From NCBI GenBank assembly GCA_002435325.1, contig DJMJ01000012.1, forward strand, positions 1 to 47,508: a DNA stretch of 47,508 nt, written 5' to 3'. The translations under genes and the position numbers were made by a program. Source of the DNA: Nitrospira sp. UBA6493 (GTDB taxonomy: Bacteria > Nitrospirota > Nitrospiria > Nitrospirales > Nitrospiraceae). The notes beneath the pieces were generated by a model. It was not told the DNA's origin. It made no database searches and saw nothing but the letters and a program-made list of their open reading frames with translations. Positions 25,078 through 34,312 of this stretch are shown here, piece after piece (the first letter of the stretch is position 1; every line of letters starts with the position of its first letter).

Positions 25078-26657
25078 GGCTGCACCATAGTGGCTGTCAT
25101 GCGGAAGACGATTTGATTTGGCGAAGCCCCGACGCGAGACTCGCTGACCGCCACTTCCTTGAACCGGTTTCCGGATGAAAAGGTCTGCTTGATTTTTTCC
25201 ACCGCCTCAAAGGATGAGGTTTCTCCTTCCAGGAGCACGACCCCACCATCCACGGCTAATTCACGGACTTTGACTGAAATGCCTGCAGGCAGCTGTTTCG
25301 TGAACGCAGCGATTGTCGGCAAGAGCTTCCCGTGCGATTCATCGATCGCGGCGAGTGATTTCTCGACTGCGGCAATGCGGAATCGCGCCTGATCCAATTC
25401 TTCGCCAGGGGCAGCCCCGGGGCCAAAGGTTTGTTCATACTGTTTCTGCAGGGCCTGTTTCAATTGGGCGACACGATGTTCCTTGAGCGTAAGGTGTGCA
25501 ATGCCATCGGCTAATGCCAGCACTCCCAGAAGCACAATTCCAAACAGTGCCAGACGCCGATCTCGGGCTGACGTGACGGTTTGAGGCGCCGCGGAATCGG
25601 ACACGGCTTTCAGGTCGAGCGCCAGTCCGGCGGGAGTCGGCTTGAAGCGCCATCGTGGCCGGACGATCTTGGGGTGAATTGCAAGCCCGAACGCGATAGA
25701 GAACGCGCGCGGACAGGCGGCGCCAAACCCTTGTCGCGGCCCGACGGGATAGAGGCCCAGGTGCTGCGCGATATAGCCACCGATTTCCTTCAATTTCGCA
25801 CCGCCGCCAGATACCCAACAATGGGTCAGCCGTCCTCGTTCAGTGCCTTCATAGGCTTGCAGGGTCACGCGTAACTCTTTTAATAGTGGTTCCAGCCAGG
25901 CTTCGACTTGCGGCACGGCCAAGGTTCGCTTGCGCCGTTCTGCTTCGGCAAAACTACAGGCATGCCGGACTGCTAATGCATGGGTGAGATGATTGCCGCC
26001 CCAGAGAATGGTCCGCAACACGACCGGACGGCCTTCGTGGACCAGGCAGAGCGTCGTCTTGGAAGCTCCGACATCGATGATGGCCAGATCCTGCGGCACC
26101 AAGCCCCCCTGCTGACGCATATATTGAGTGACTGAAAACAGGGCCATGGCATCCACGTTGATGGCATCGGGCTCAAGATCTGCCTCGGCAAGAAAGCGCA
26201 AGTGCTCCGAGACTTTGGATTTCGGCGCCGCGGTCACCAGCACGTCAGATCCTTTTGTCAGGCGAAGATCGCCCGCCGCATCCATACCTGGGGGTAACAG
26301 GAGGCTGCCGATGGTCAGGTCTTCGAGAGGCATGGGCACGAGATTTTCCACTTCAAAAGGCACGATTTGGGACAACTTATCGGCGTCTTTAAAGGGAAAG
26401 GACAGTGTGCGGACGAACAAATCCTGGCAGGGAATTGCGGTGACTAATCGATCGGTCGCATAGAGCCCGTTTTGCCAGAGAAACCCGCGTAATGACTGGA
26501 CCCGGCGGGCGGGCTCAAGATCCTCCGGTTTGGCAAACGGCATGGGGTGATGGAAATAGTCGATGGTTTCTCGGCCGCTCAGCCGGCGGCGGAACCTCAC
26601 CGCCTTCAGCCCGGTCTGGCCGATATCCAACCCCACACATTCTGTCGCTATGCCCAT
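25074..26657 (-). CDS. gspL: Type II secretion protein GspL with PilM-like actin fold
   Basis: The 527-residue protein combines a cytoplasmic actin/PilM-like domain (residues about 5-340) with a single membrane helix (LALFGIVLLGVLALADGIAH near 385-405) and a PilN-like periplasmic domain. The PilM-like part shows VGLDIGQTGLKAVRF, VPFEVENLVPMPLEDL, LAIIDVGASKTTLCLV and CWVSGGGAKLKEIGGYIAQH. The periplasmic part has a coiled coil (VAQLKQALQKQYEQTF) and a ferredoxin-like end. GspL tethers the GspE ATPase to the inner membrane. The actin-type ATP loops are better preserved than in many proteobacterial GspL proteins, making it look like a PilM-PilN fusion. It lies between gspN and gspM. Confidence 0.88.
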   Translation of the reverse strand: MGIATECVGLDIGQTGLKAVRFRRRLSGRETIDYFHHPMPFAKPEDLEPARRVQSLRGFLWQNGLYATDRLVTAIPCQDLFVRTLSFPFKDADKLSQIVPFEVENLVPMPLEDLTIGSLLLPPGMDAAGDLRLTKGSDVLVTAAPKSKVSEHLRFLAEADLEPDAINVDAMALFSVTQYMRQQGGLVPQDLAIIDVGASKTTLCLVHEGRPVVLRTILWGGNHLTHALAVRHACSFAEAERRKRTLAVPQVEAWLEPLLKELRVTLQAYEGTERGRLTHCWVSGGGAKLKEIGGYIAQHLGLYPVGPRQGFGAACPRAFSIAFGLAIHPKIVRPRWRFKPTPAGLALDLKAVSDSAAPQTVTSARDRRLALFGIVLLGVLALADGIAHLTLKEHRVAQLKQALQKQYEQTFGPGAAPGEELDQARFRIAAVEKSLAAIDESHGKLLPTIAAFTKQLPAGISVKVRELAVDGGVVLLEGETSSFEAVEKIKQTFSSGNRFKEVAVSESRVGASPNQIVFRMTATMVQP

Positions 26658-26693
26658 TACTGCTCCGATCCTACGTGCGTATCTTTGCCTACT

Positions 26694-27608
26694 CTACAAT
26701 GCCAGCCTGGCTTGTGCCAATATTCCCTGAACTTTAAACGTGAACGGTGTTCCAAGTGGGAGAGGATGAATGCCAAGGGGAGCCGCTTTTGCGGCAAAAC
26801 CAGGCCCTGGAACGACGGTAAGCGCCAAGGCCAGCTGGCTTTGCTGGATCGGCATCTGGATGGTAATTGTGCCGTCTCCTGACAGGGATCCGTCGGGGCC
26901 GTCGCCTTTTAATTCAGTTACGGTGCAGAGCTGTTCCCGACAGAGGAGCCCAAGCGATAGTGTATTGAGGGCTAGCGAGAGCGTGCGGCCGTTTCCTACC
27001 GGAATTTGGTCCAATGAGAGATCGGTGGCCGTCATGTTCACAGTGCCTTCCCCAATCGAGGGCGCGGCCGGTGTCGGCAGCTGATCCAGCCGATGCCTGA
27101 AATCACCGGAGAGCGTTCCGCGGCTGATGTAAGGCTGCACCAGCTTAGACAAATCCACCTGCTTCAATTTTCCGCTCAGTTCCAGGGGGCCGGTGAGGGA
27201 CCAGGAAGATGCGGTGACCGTTGCTATCATATTCCCTTGCGAGGGCGAGCGCGGATCAATCTGCGCGGCGAGATCGATCATCACATCGCCGGTCATGGCT
27301 TTCAGAAGACCAATTTGTGCACGCAATTCTCCCAGCCGAATAGGCGGCCATTCGGGTTTCGAGACCGTGATTTGGCTCCATTCCAGAGCCAGGGGAAATC
27401 CGACCGACCACTGTGCGGCCTGCACCTCGACGCCGGTTGCCCGCTGCAATTCTCCGATGAGTCTTGATTGCAACGCGCTGTATGGAAATGTCAGGACGAG
27501 ACAGAGCACAAACATCACCACCCCGCCGCCGATCCAGAGCAAGGGTTCTTTCCATGCCGCGAGATTTTTGCCCAGCCAGGCCATCATGAGATACCTACTG
27601 TGATCCAT
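26694..27608 (-). CDS. gspN: Type II secretion protein GspN
   Basis: The 304-residue protein has an N-terminal membrane anchor (LLWIGGGVVMFVLCLVLTFP) and then an AsmA-like, beta-rich periplasmic body: VEVQAAQWSVGFPLALEWS, SLTGPLELSGKLKQVDLSKL and TLSGDFRHRLDQLP. This matches GspN proteins of the delta-proteobacterial type, an optional component of unclear role. Its start overlaps the gspJ 3' end by 25 bases. Placement between gspJ and gspL is unlike the E. coli or Vibrio order but is familiar in deltaproteobacteria and Nitrospirota. No lesion is visible. Confidence 0.8.
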   Translation of the reverse strand: MDHSRYLMMAWLGKNLAAWKEPLLWIGGGVVMFVLCLVLTFPYSALQSRLIGELQRATGVEVQAAQWSVGFPLALEWSQITVSKPEWPPIRLGELRAQIGLLKAMTGDVMIDLAAQIDPRSPSQGNMIATVTASSWSLTGPLELSGKLKQVDLSKLVQPYISRGTLSGDFRHRLDQLPTPAAPSIGEGTVNMTATDLSLDQIPVGNGRTLSLALNTLSLGLLCREQLCTVTELKGDGPDGSLSGDGTITIQMPIQQSQLALALTVVPGPGFAAKAAPLGIHPLPLGTPFTFKVQGILAQARLAL

Positions 27609-28204
27609 TCACGGATTGTATAGGGTTCGGCATCCTTTTGGGCGTCTAGAAAGGTGACTTCAACGAGTATGGCCATCGGCAACGGACCGCTTGCCAACCA
27701 TTCATCGACCCATGTGCGGCTTAGTCCGTTGTAATACCGCACATTGAATCCTTTGACGTTGGTTGCCAGGTCAAGCTGTTCGAGCGACTCGTCGGTGAGA
27801 CCGTAAAGATTGCGCCGGACAAACCGGATGAGCCTGTCTCCTTCTCTAGTATAGATCACGCGGAGCCGGTCTGTTTCTTGTCCAGCCCGGACTCCGAAGC
27901 CATCGCTGAGCGTCACGAAGGCCACGGTATCGGCCGGCTGGCCATTTTGTGTCCCATTTATGCCCGACCACGGATAGGTGGTTTCTTTCACTCCGATGGA
28001 GAGTTCATCCGCCATGAGACGGAGCACTCGCCGGACCGTTTGCTCCCTGATTGCAGCGGTGCGTCCGGCATCGACAACTTGTGTCGTGGTGACGAGAGAA
28101 CTAAAGACAATCGCTCCCATCGTTGCTAACAGAGCGACGGCCAGCAACGCTTCGACCAGCGTAAAACCGGCGTCATTGTTAAAACGTAACGCCGGCGAAG
28201 ACAT
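27584..28204 (-). CDS. gspJ: Type II secretion minor pseudopilin GspJ
   Basis: This 206-residue prepilin-like protein has a leader ending in G before FTLVEALLAVALLATMGAIV, the type IV prepilin signature with Glu at position +5. The periplasmic part includes AAIREQTVRRVLRLMADELS and ends ILVEVTFLDAQKDAEPYTI. GspJ forms the tip of the pseudopilus with GspI and GspK. It overlaps gspI by 26 bases and gspN by 25, so the cluster is tightly packed and probably one transcript. It needs GspO for cleavage, which is not in the window. Confidence 0.88.
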   Translation of the reverse strand: MSSPALRFNNDAGFTLVEALLAVALLATMGAIVFSSLVTTTQVVDAGRTAAIREQTVRRVLRLMADELSIGVKETTYPWSGINGTQNGQPADTVAFVTLSDGFGVRAGQETDRLRVIYTREGDRLIRFVRRNLYGLTDESLEQLDLATNVKGFNVRYYNGLSRTWVDEWLASGPLPMAILVEVTFLDAQKDAEPYTIREWITVGIS

Positions 28205-28616
28205 AGGTGCTCACTTCAAGGGTTTCTTCGTTTTGACCGCGTGGCCACACAATCTGGATGCGCACTTCCCGGATCAACTCCAGGGGGGTCGGCATGATGC
28301 TCCGTTTCCATCGATACCCGATTGCCCGATTCGCCAGTTCCGCGGTCGGGATTACTCCGGGGGGGGGAGCCTGAAAATCCCCGGAAGTTTCCCCGATGGG
28401 GAAGGCGCCGGAGAGTTCGGTTTCCAGCAGCTTTTCCTGGGCCAAGATGGTTGCCGCCCTAAGCTCGGCCGACCGGAACTGCAAGTCGAGATCGAAATTC
28501 CTAAGCCCCAGCAGGACCGGCAAGGCTATGGCCAGAATAGCAATGGCCAGCAACACTTCCAGGAGGCTGAAACCACGGTCGTTTCTCGGGTCTCGTGAAT
28601 CTATCCTCAATTCCAT
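28179..28616 (-). CDS. gspI: Type II secretion minor pseudopilin GspI
   Basis: This 145-residue protein carries the prepilin signature RG-FSLLEVLLAIAILAIALP with the +5 Glu. A short C-terminal domain of GspI type follows (AATILAQEKLLETELSG, then LELIREVRIQIVWPRGQNEE). GspI nucleates the I-J-K tip complex. It is preceded by gspH with an 11-base gap and overlaps gspJ. The length is close to the family norm (about 120-150 residues). Confidence 0.88.
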   Translation of the reverse strand: MELRIDSRDPRNDRGFSLLEVLLAIAILAIALPVLLGLRNFDLDLQFRSAELRAATILAQEKLLETELSGAFPIGETSGDFQAPPPGVIPTAELANRAIGYRWKRSIMPTPLELIREVRIQIVWPRGQNEETLEVSTYVFAGVTF

Positions 28617-28627
28617 TCCGTCTCAGG

Positions 28628-29287
28628 TTAGGGTCTCACCGTCCCCGCTCGTCCTCCAGCGGACACCGTGGCGGTTGCCGTCAGAAGGGTTTTCACGCGA
28701 TCGGGAATGTTCTGCGGGCGTTGGGGCTCGATTCGTTCATCGCTGGTGTGGATCGCTCCGGTTGTCGACTCGACTGCGATGCCAAGGATGTGATTACCGG
28801 TATCGGTCAGATGGAGAAGAGCTGGATCGATACGCCCATTGGGGTAGAGCATGAGATCGATACGTCCAGATTGCCGCTTGACTGAGCCGGCCGTAATGTC
28901 GGCAAAGCGTATCGTATCCGGCAGCGAGCGGGGCGCCGCCCATGCGGCATCCCGCAAGAGCTTTTCCTCTTTCCCCTCAATCGTCATGGCCCAATAGGTA
29001 TTGCGGTCGATGTCCATGCAGAGCTTCACCGGCTTTTGGCTGCTCATCGCAATTCCCTGAAGCGCATGCAAGGCCCCGATCAGCTTCCGTCCGGTGGTGG
29101 TCAAATTGTCGCCGAGATTCACCTGTGGAATGACAATTCCCAACACGGCCACGAGCAGAAACATGACGAGGATCATTTCCAGCATGGTAAATCCAAGCGG
29201 GGAATGTAACACGTGAGGCGTCAGGTGTGACATGACGGGACGTCCCCAACCGTCGCTCTCTCCCGTGTCTCCTATCGCTGACCGCAT
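28628..29287 (-). CDS. gspH: Type II secretion minor pseudopilin GspH
   Basis: The 219-residue protein has a longish leader (about 31 residues, HSPLG before the mature F) and the helix FTMLEMILVMFLLVAVLGIV, with Glu +5. The GspH-type beta domain follows: LIGALHALQGIAMSSQKPVK then LCMDIDRNTYWAMTIEGKE. GspH links the GspG shaft to the tip complex. An internal start (MSHLTPHVLHSPLG, from about codon 19) would give a more usual leader length. The stop of gspG is two bases away from the 5' end, consistent with one operon. Confidence 0.85.
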   Translation of the reverse strand: MRSAIGDTGESDGWGRPVMSHLTPHVLHSPLGFTMLEMILVMFLLVAVLGIVIPQVNLGDNLTTTGRKLIGALHALQGIAMSSQKPVKLCMDIDRNTYWAMTIEGKEEKLLRDAAWAAPRSLPDTIRFADITAGSVKRQSGRIDLMLYPNGRIDPALLHLTDTGNHILGIAVESTTGAIHTSDERIEPQRPQNIPDRVKTLLTATATVSAGGRAGTVRP

Positions 29288-29289
29288 AC

Positions 29290-29814
29290 TTAATCCTTGT
29301 CGAGATTCCAGTTCGTGATGTCGGCATTCACGCCTTCGCCGCCCACTTCGCCGTCCGTGCCGAGAGAGGTGATTTCATAATCGCCTTTCGGGCTGGGGCT
29401 GACATACTTGTAGGAGTTTCCCCAGGGATCTTCCGGGAGCTTCGGCAGATAGCCGCCGAGTTTCCATTTCTTGGGGATGACACCGACCGACGGTTTCTCG
29501 ATCAATGCTTTGAGGCCCTGTTCGCTGGAGGGATAGACGCCATTATCCAACTTGTACAGCTGGAGCGCGCCTTCGATATTCCGGATTTGCACTTTCGCCG
29601 CCGTCCGTTTCGCGTCATCGGTGCGCCCCATAATTCGGGGGACGACCAGCGCCGCAAGAATGGCAAGAATGGCCACCACGACCATGATTTCGATAAAGGT
29701 GAAGCCGGCGGATCCGCCGCTGGCGCGAGGTATGAGGCGCGAGGCAAGTATCTGCCATCGTGCTCTTCCCCACCGTGTCATTGGTTCTACTCTCCACTCA
29801 TGACGATCACTCAT
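29290..29814 (-). CDS. gspG: Type II secretion major pseudopilin GspG
   Basis: The protein, up to 174 residues, shows the major pseudopilin sequence GFTFIEIMVVVAILAILAAL and VVPRIMGRTDDAKRTAAKVQ, with DNGVYPSSEQGLKALIEKP, a GspG hallmark. The calcium-binding C-terminal loop region follows (DPWGNSYKYVSPSPKGDYEI, then GTDGEVGGEGVNADITNW). GspG polymerises into the pseudopilus that pushes substrate through the secretin. The leader of about 36 residues is long; an internal Met at codon 12 (29781) would shorten it. Leader cleavage between G and F requires GspO. It follows gspF after 51 bases. Confidence 0.93.
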   Translation of the reverse strand: MSDRHEWRVEPMTRWGRARWQILASRLIPRASGGSAGFTFIEIMVVVAILAILAALVVPRIMGRTDDAKRTAAKVQIRNIEGALQLYKLDNGVYPSSEQGLKALIEKPSVGVIPKKWKLGGYLPKLPEDPWGNSYKYVSPSPKGDYEITSLGTDGEVGGEGVNADITNWNLDKD

Positions 29815-29865
29815 GCTTAACCCTCCCTTTCAAACTCATCCCCCAGCATCATCACTCAAGGCCGC

Positions 29866-31104
29866 CTAGCGCACCATTTGGCCCATTTCAAAAATGGGCA
29901 AGAGAATGGCGACGACGATGAAAAACACGATCACACCCATCACGAGAATCATGATGGGCTCCAATAAGGCGGTAAACCGGGTGATGACCCGCTCGACTTC
30001 TCCGTCGTAAATCTGGGCAATCCGACGCAGCATTTCTTCCATTTCGCCGCTTCGCTCGCCGACGGCGATCATGTGTGTGACTAAGGAGGGAAATTGGCCG
30101 CTCCGTTTCAACGGATCGGCGATGGTTTCGCCTTCCCGGATGTTCTGTCTGGCTCCTTCAACCGCTTCTTCCAGGATTCGGTTGTTCATGACCCGCTTGG
30201 AGACATCCAGCGCGTCAAGCAATTGGACCCCGCTGGAGAGCATTGTTGCCAGAGTGCCTGTGAGCCGTGAAATCGACACCATGCGAGCCACATCGCCGAT
30301 CAACGGGATGCGCAGCACCAAGCGGTCCGCCAGGATGCGGCCTGCTTCGGTTTGTGTATATCGGCGAATCATCATCCCGCCGCCGATAACCGCCAGCACC
30401 ATGACCGGCCAATAGGTGGAACAGAATTGGCTGATTGACATGAGGACGACGGTGGGGAAGGGAAGCGCCTGTTTCATGCTGGTAAAGACGGCGGTGATTT
30501 TCGGAACGACGAAGGTCATAAGGAAAAACAACACGCCGACACCGACAACCAGCATGAGGGCCGGATAGAGAATCGCGTTCGTGACCTTGTTTCGGAGGGC
30601 CTGTTGTTTCTCCAAAAACTCAGCAAGGCGAAAGAGGATTTGATCCAGCGCGCCGCTAGCCTCGCCGGCCTTCACCATATGGACATAGATCGGTGAAAAA
30701 TCTTTTTCGTAGAATCCCAGCGCATGACTGAGCGCTTTGCCGCCGCGCACCTGTTCGCGCACATCGGCCAGCAGCGCTTTGGCTGGTTTATTTTCCATCT
30801 GATCGATCAGGACGCCCAAGGCATCGACGAGGGGAAGGCCGGCGACGAGCAGGGTGGCAAACTGTCTGGTCAGCATGGCCAAATCTGTGGCGGAGAGAAC
30901 GGCGGAATGGCCCCGTGATCCACCGGTGGATACGAGATCCCGCGTGAGGTGGCGGCCGCCGGTTTGATTTTGTTCGACTACATCGGTCGGGAAGACGCCG
31001 TCTTTGCGCAGCTTGAGGCGGGCGACCTTCACGCTCTCGGCATCGATAATGCCGGCAGCCGCACCGCCATCGTTCCGATACCCTCGGTATTGATAGACCG
31101 GCAT
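29866..31104 (-). CDS. gspF: Type II secretion inner-membrane platform protein GspF
   Basis: This 412-residue protein has two T2SSF domains (about 75-195 and 275-400), each with a cytoplasmic helical bundle. LTRQFATLLVAGLPLVDALG and LTGTLATMLSSGVQLLDALD are the repeated motifs. Membrane helices are near AILYPALMLVVGVGVLFFLM, VMVLAVIGGGMMI and IMILVMGVIVFFIVVAILLP. GspF is the polytopic core of the inner-membrane platform that couples GspE to pseudopilus assembly. It starts three bases after the gspE stop codon. Family length is about 400, so it is complete. Confidence 0.93.
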   Translation of the reverse strand: MPVYQYRGYRNDGGAAAGIIDAESVKVARLKLRKDGVFPTDVVEQNQTGGRHLTRDLVSTGGSRGHSAVLSATDLAMLTRQFATLLVAGLPLVDALGVLIDQMENKPAKALLADVREQVRGGKALSHALGFYEKDFSPIYVHMVKAGEASGALDQILFRLAEFLEKQQALRNKVTNAILYPALMLVVGVGVLFFLMTFVVPKITAVFTSMKQALPFPTVVLMSISQFCSTYWPVMVLAVIGGGMMIRRYTQTEAGRILADRLVLRIPLIGDVARMVSISRLTGTLATMLSSGVQLLDALDVSKRVMNNRILEEAVEGARQNIREGETIADPLKRSGQFPSLVTHMIAVGERSGEMEEMLRRIAQIYDGEVERVITRFTALLEPIMILVMGVIVFFIVVAILLPIFEMGQMVR

Positions 31105-31106
31105 GG

Positions 31107-32855
31107 CTAGAGTTCGATCTCCTGCTGTGTAATCCGCATCACCTCTTCCATCGTGGTGATGCCTTGGGCCACTTTCGCGGCGCCTTCTTGCTTCAGCGTG
31201 ATCATGCCTTTGGACACCGCGGCCTGTTTGATCACGGCGGCATCGGCTTTCGTCCCGATCAGCCGGCGAATCTCGTCGTCGAGTACCAGGAGTTCGTAGA
31301 TGCCGGTTCGCCCTCGATAGCCGGTTTGCGAACAGGACGGGCAGCCCGCGCCACGATAGAAAGTCATCGACGTTTTGGCGTCCAGGCCGAGCCGAGTCAG
31401 TTCATCGGGGGTGGCTTTATAGGGACGTTTACAGTCTGGGCAGATATGCCGCAGCAAGCGTTGCGCGAGCACGGCCACGACGGATGAGGCAACGAGGAAC
31501 GGTTCAATCCCCATGTCGATCAACCGGGTTGCGGCGCTGGCCGCATCATTGGTATGCAAGGTGGAAAATACCAGGTGGCCGGTCAACGACGCATGGATGG
31601 CGATTTCCGCCGTTTCACGATCGCGGATTTCTCCGATCATGATCACATCGGGGTCTTGGCGCAAAATCGATCGCAGGCCTGCGGCAAAGGAGAGATTGAT
31701 CTTAGGATTGACCTGCATCTGCCCGATGCCAAGGAGCTGGTATTCGACGGGATCTTCGACCGTAATGATATTCTTGTCCGGCGAGTTGATCTGGCTTAAG
31801 GCGGCGTAGAGCGTCGTGGTCTTTCCGCTGCCGGTGGGACCTGTGACCAGAATAATCCCGTGGGCAAGCTGAATCATTTGCTGGATGGCCGCGAGCCGGT
31901 CTGCGGAAAATCCCATCTCCGTCAAATTGAGCAGGCGATTTTCTTTTTCCAGCAGCCGGAGGACGACGCGTTCGCCGTGCGAGGTGGGAAGGACCGACAC
32001 ACGGAGATCCACATCTTTCCCGGCTGTGCGGATAGCGAAACGTCCATCTTGAGGCAAGCGCTTTTCCGCAATATTCAGCCCGGCCATGATCTTGATTCTG
32101 GCAACGATGCTCGCTTGGAGCCGTTTGGGCGGCGTGAGCACCGGATAGAGCACGCCATCGATCCGGTATCGCACCACCAGCCCGCGTTCGAAGGATTCGA
32201 AATGAATGTCACTCGCCCGCTGACGCACCGCTTGGAAGAGCACGGAATTGACGAGCCGGATGATCGGCGCTTCATCCGTAGCATCGAGCAAATCCTGCGG
32301 TTCATCGAGCTCGTGGGCCAGCTGGTCGAGGTTTTCTGTGGCCGCAATGTCTTCCATGACTTGCTCCGCTCCGGCAGGACTGGCGGCGGCATCGTAGACC
32401 CGATTCAGACAGGCAAGGAGGGCGACGCCGGTTGTCAGGATCGGACGAACCGGCATTCCCAGCAGGAGGCGAAGATCATCCACGGCGACCGTTTCCAGCG
32501 GGTCGGTGGTCGCGACGATGATGGTGCCATGTTCCTGCCGCAGCGGCAGGACACGATAGCGCCGAGCGAATCCGATCGGCACGCGTTTGATCAAGTCATG
32601 ATCGATCTGGGTGGTTTCCAGCCGCGGGACCCAGGGCAGTTGATACTGTTCTGCCAGCGCTTCCAGCAATTCCTCTTCCCGCAACATGCGCAAATGGAGC
32701 AACGCTTCCCCGAGCCTGCCGCCTTTTTCGCGTTGATAGGCCAGAGCCTCATTCAGTTTGGAATCAAGCAGATTGAACTTCTGGCCAAGGATCCTGCCGA
32801 GAAGCGGTCGTCCAAATCGTGTCGGTTTTTCTTCGTCGTTCAGAGTTTCTTGCAT
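31107..32855 (-). CDS. gspE: Type II secretion ATPase GspE
   Basis: The 582-residue ATPase has an N-terminal N1E/MshEN domain (GRPLLGRILGQKFNLLDSKL, then YQLPWVPRLETTQIDHDLIK), an N2 domain (APIIRLVNSVLFQAVRQRAS with DIHFE) and the ATPase core. Walker A is TGPTGSGKTTTLY, the Asp box is ITVEDPVEYQ, Walker B is VIMIGEIRDRETAE and the His box is HLVFSTLHTNDA. A tetracysteine zinc motif (CPDC then CPSC) is present near 450-500. It powers pseudopilus extension at the cytoplasmic face, bound to GspL. It is the first gene of the compact block; gspC is 282 bases upstream. Confidence 0.95.
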   Translation of the reverse strand: MQETLNDEEKPTRFGRPLLGRILGQKFNLLDSKLNEALAYQREKGGRLGEALLHLRMLREEELLEALAEQYQLPWVPRLETTQIDHDLIKRVPIGFARRYRVLPLRQEHGTIIVATTDPLETVAVDDLRLLLGMPVRPILTTGVALLACLNRVYDAAASPAGAEQVMEDIAATENLDQLAHELDEPQDLLDATDEAPIIRLVNSVLFQAVRQRASDIHFESFERGLVVRYRIDGVLYPVLTPPKRLQASIVARIKIMAGLNIAEKRLPQDGRFAIRTAGKDVDLRVSVLPTSHGERVVLRLLEKENRLLNLTEMGFSADRLAAIQQMIQLAHGIILVTGPTGSGKTTTLYAALSQINSPDKNIITVEDPVEYQLLGIGQMQVNPKINLSFAAGLRSILRQDPDVIMIGEIRDRETAEIAIHASLTGHLVFSTLHTNDAASAATRLIDMGIEPFLVASSVVAVLAQRLLRHICPDCKRPYKATPDELTRLGLDAKTSMTFYRGAGCPSCSQTGYRGRTGIYELLVLDDEIRRLIGTKADAAVIKQAAVSKGMITLKQEGAAKVAQGITTMEEVMRITQQEIEL

Positions 32856-33137
32856 GGCCTTAGTGATCTTGACAGCGAGGCAATGTTTTCGCCGTCATGT
32901 GCGTCATTGTTTGTAGGGCAGCCTACGTGACCTCTCTCGCTTAACCTCAAGGAAAATAAGCGTAACTAGCTCAAACATACTCTGCATACCCTCTACGTAG
33001 CAAGAAAATGAGCAGAGATCACCGCCCCCTGTGGATGACCGACTCTGCTGGGTAGGAACGGACGGATTATCCGTTCTTCCAAAGATGCGTATTGTAACGA
33101 TCGTGCGGCCAACTTGGGTTGGCCTGAAGAGGAAAAC
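32856..33137. other. Intergenic spacer between gspC and gspE
   Basis: About 280 bases with no open frame of protein character. The spacer suggests a second promoter for the gspE-K block. It is where gspD is usually found in this system; nothing resembling a secretin is present. Confidence 0.5.
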
Positions 33138-34016
33138 TTACCGTAGATCGTAGGTAACCGTTACCAGCTGGTTATTCCGCACCATATCCACCTTGACGGT
33201 CCGTTCATTCTTCAACTGTTGGAAAAGACTAAGCATAGTGGAGGGGTCGCGTACATCAACCCCGTTGACGCGCTGCAGCACATCGCCATATTGGATGCCG
33301 ATCTTTTCATAAAAGCTGGCCGGCGCAATATAGTCCATCCGATATCCGCTGGGTATCCCGTTGACCATGTAGGGAACCGCTCGGGCTTGGGTGAGAAGCT
33401 TGGGCAGATCGGCCATAGCCTGCTCGACTTCCCGTCGATCGACTACTTTTCGCAATGGAGCCCCCGACGCGGGAGCCGGTGACGCGCCGGCCACTGCCGC
33501 GGTAGAGGTCGGTTTATCAGTGGTGGCCAGCTCCAGCAACTCTTGCAGTTCCCCGCTACGGACCACGATGCCATCGCGGCGAATCTCGCTCACTTCGCCG
33601 ACATCTGGAATCTGGGCGTGCAATCGATACAGCACATGCCGTTTAGTCGCCAGTTCTTCGACAATGGCAAAGGTGCCCTCTTGATCTCCGACAACGACTC
33701 CGATTAATCGCAGCTTGTTCATGACACCCAACGACGCTCTCGCTGGCGCACTCGCATTTCCCGGTTCAATGCCCATCACGGACGGGGGCAGGACAAACAA
33801 GCCGCTCGATCGAATTTGATCGAGCGCTTGCTGATATGAAGGGACCGGAAGAGATACCGAGACCTGTCCAGAAGCAGAACCAGACAATGTTGAAACGGGG
33901 AGATAGAGCGAGTCTGCGACGAAGGCATTGATCGAATGGGCGACAAGAAACAATCCCACCGACAAATACATCGCAAACACAACACGGCGAAAAGAATACC
34001 CCGCTTCAAATCCCAT
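33138..34016 (-). CDS. gspC: Type II secretion protein GspC (PDZ type)
   Basis: This 292-residue inner-membrane protein has one N-terminal membrane helix (VVFAMYLSVGLFLVAHSINA), a Pro/Ala-rich linker, an HR homology region (LGVMNKLRLIGVVVGDQEGT then FAIVEELATKRHVLYRLHAQ) and a C-terminal PDZ domain. The PDZ domain reads YIAPASFYEKIGIQYGDVLQ then RVNGVDVRDPSTMLSLFQQL. GspC links the inner-membrane platform to the outer-membrane secretin GspD and takes part in substrate selection. gspD, which normally follows gspC, is not found in the window. The gene is transcribed toward gspE on the same strand. Confidence 0.9.
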   Translation of the reverse strand: MGFEAGYSFRRVVFAMYLSVGLFLVAHSINAFVADSLYLPVSTLSGSASGQVSVSLPVPSYQQALDQIRSSGLFVLPPSVMGIEPGNASAPARASLGVMNKLRLIGVVVGDQEGTFAIVEELATKRHVLYRLHAQIPDVGEVSEIRRDGIVVRSGELQELLELATTDKPTSTAAVAGASPAPASGAPLRKVVDRREVEQAMADLPKLLTQARAVPYMVNGIPSGYRMDYIAPASFYEKIGIQYGDVLQRVNGVDVRDPSTMLSLFQQLKNERTVKVDMVRNNQLVTVTYDLR

Positions 34017-34312
34017 AGTGATGACCTAGAGTCGTGGATCCTGTGGTTCGGAATTATACTAACCCGTTATAGAGCATCAGGCAATATTCTTGCTGACATA
34101 TGAAAAACTAGTTACTGCAGGTTCAGGTGTTTTGGAGATGAAGTTATGGGATGAATGTGACCGGATTCGACAAAGATGTGCGGTTTTCTCATGTGACTTA
34201 TGAATGGCAGTCTGTAATCTGTTGAAATGTATAAGACTTTAAGGGGTCACTTTTCGGCCCAATACTTGCGCTTGTTCACGGACTCTAAGCGCTAAAAAAA
34301 GGATTAGGTGAT

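Noticed and set aside
31860..32930. A 356-codon + strand open frame opposite gspE
   Set aside because: It mirrors gspE, whose motifs are complete; the frame is His/Gln/Arg-rich, as expected for an antisense reading.
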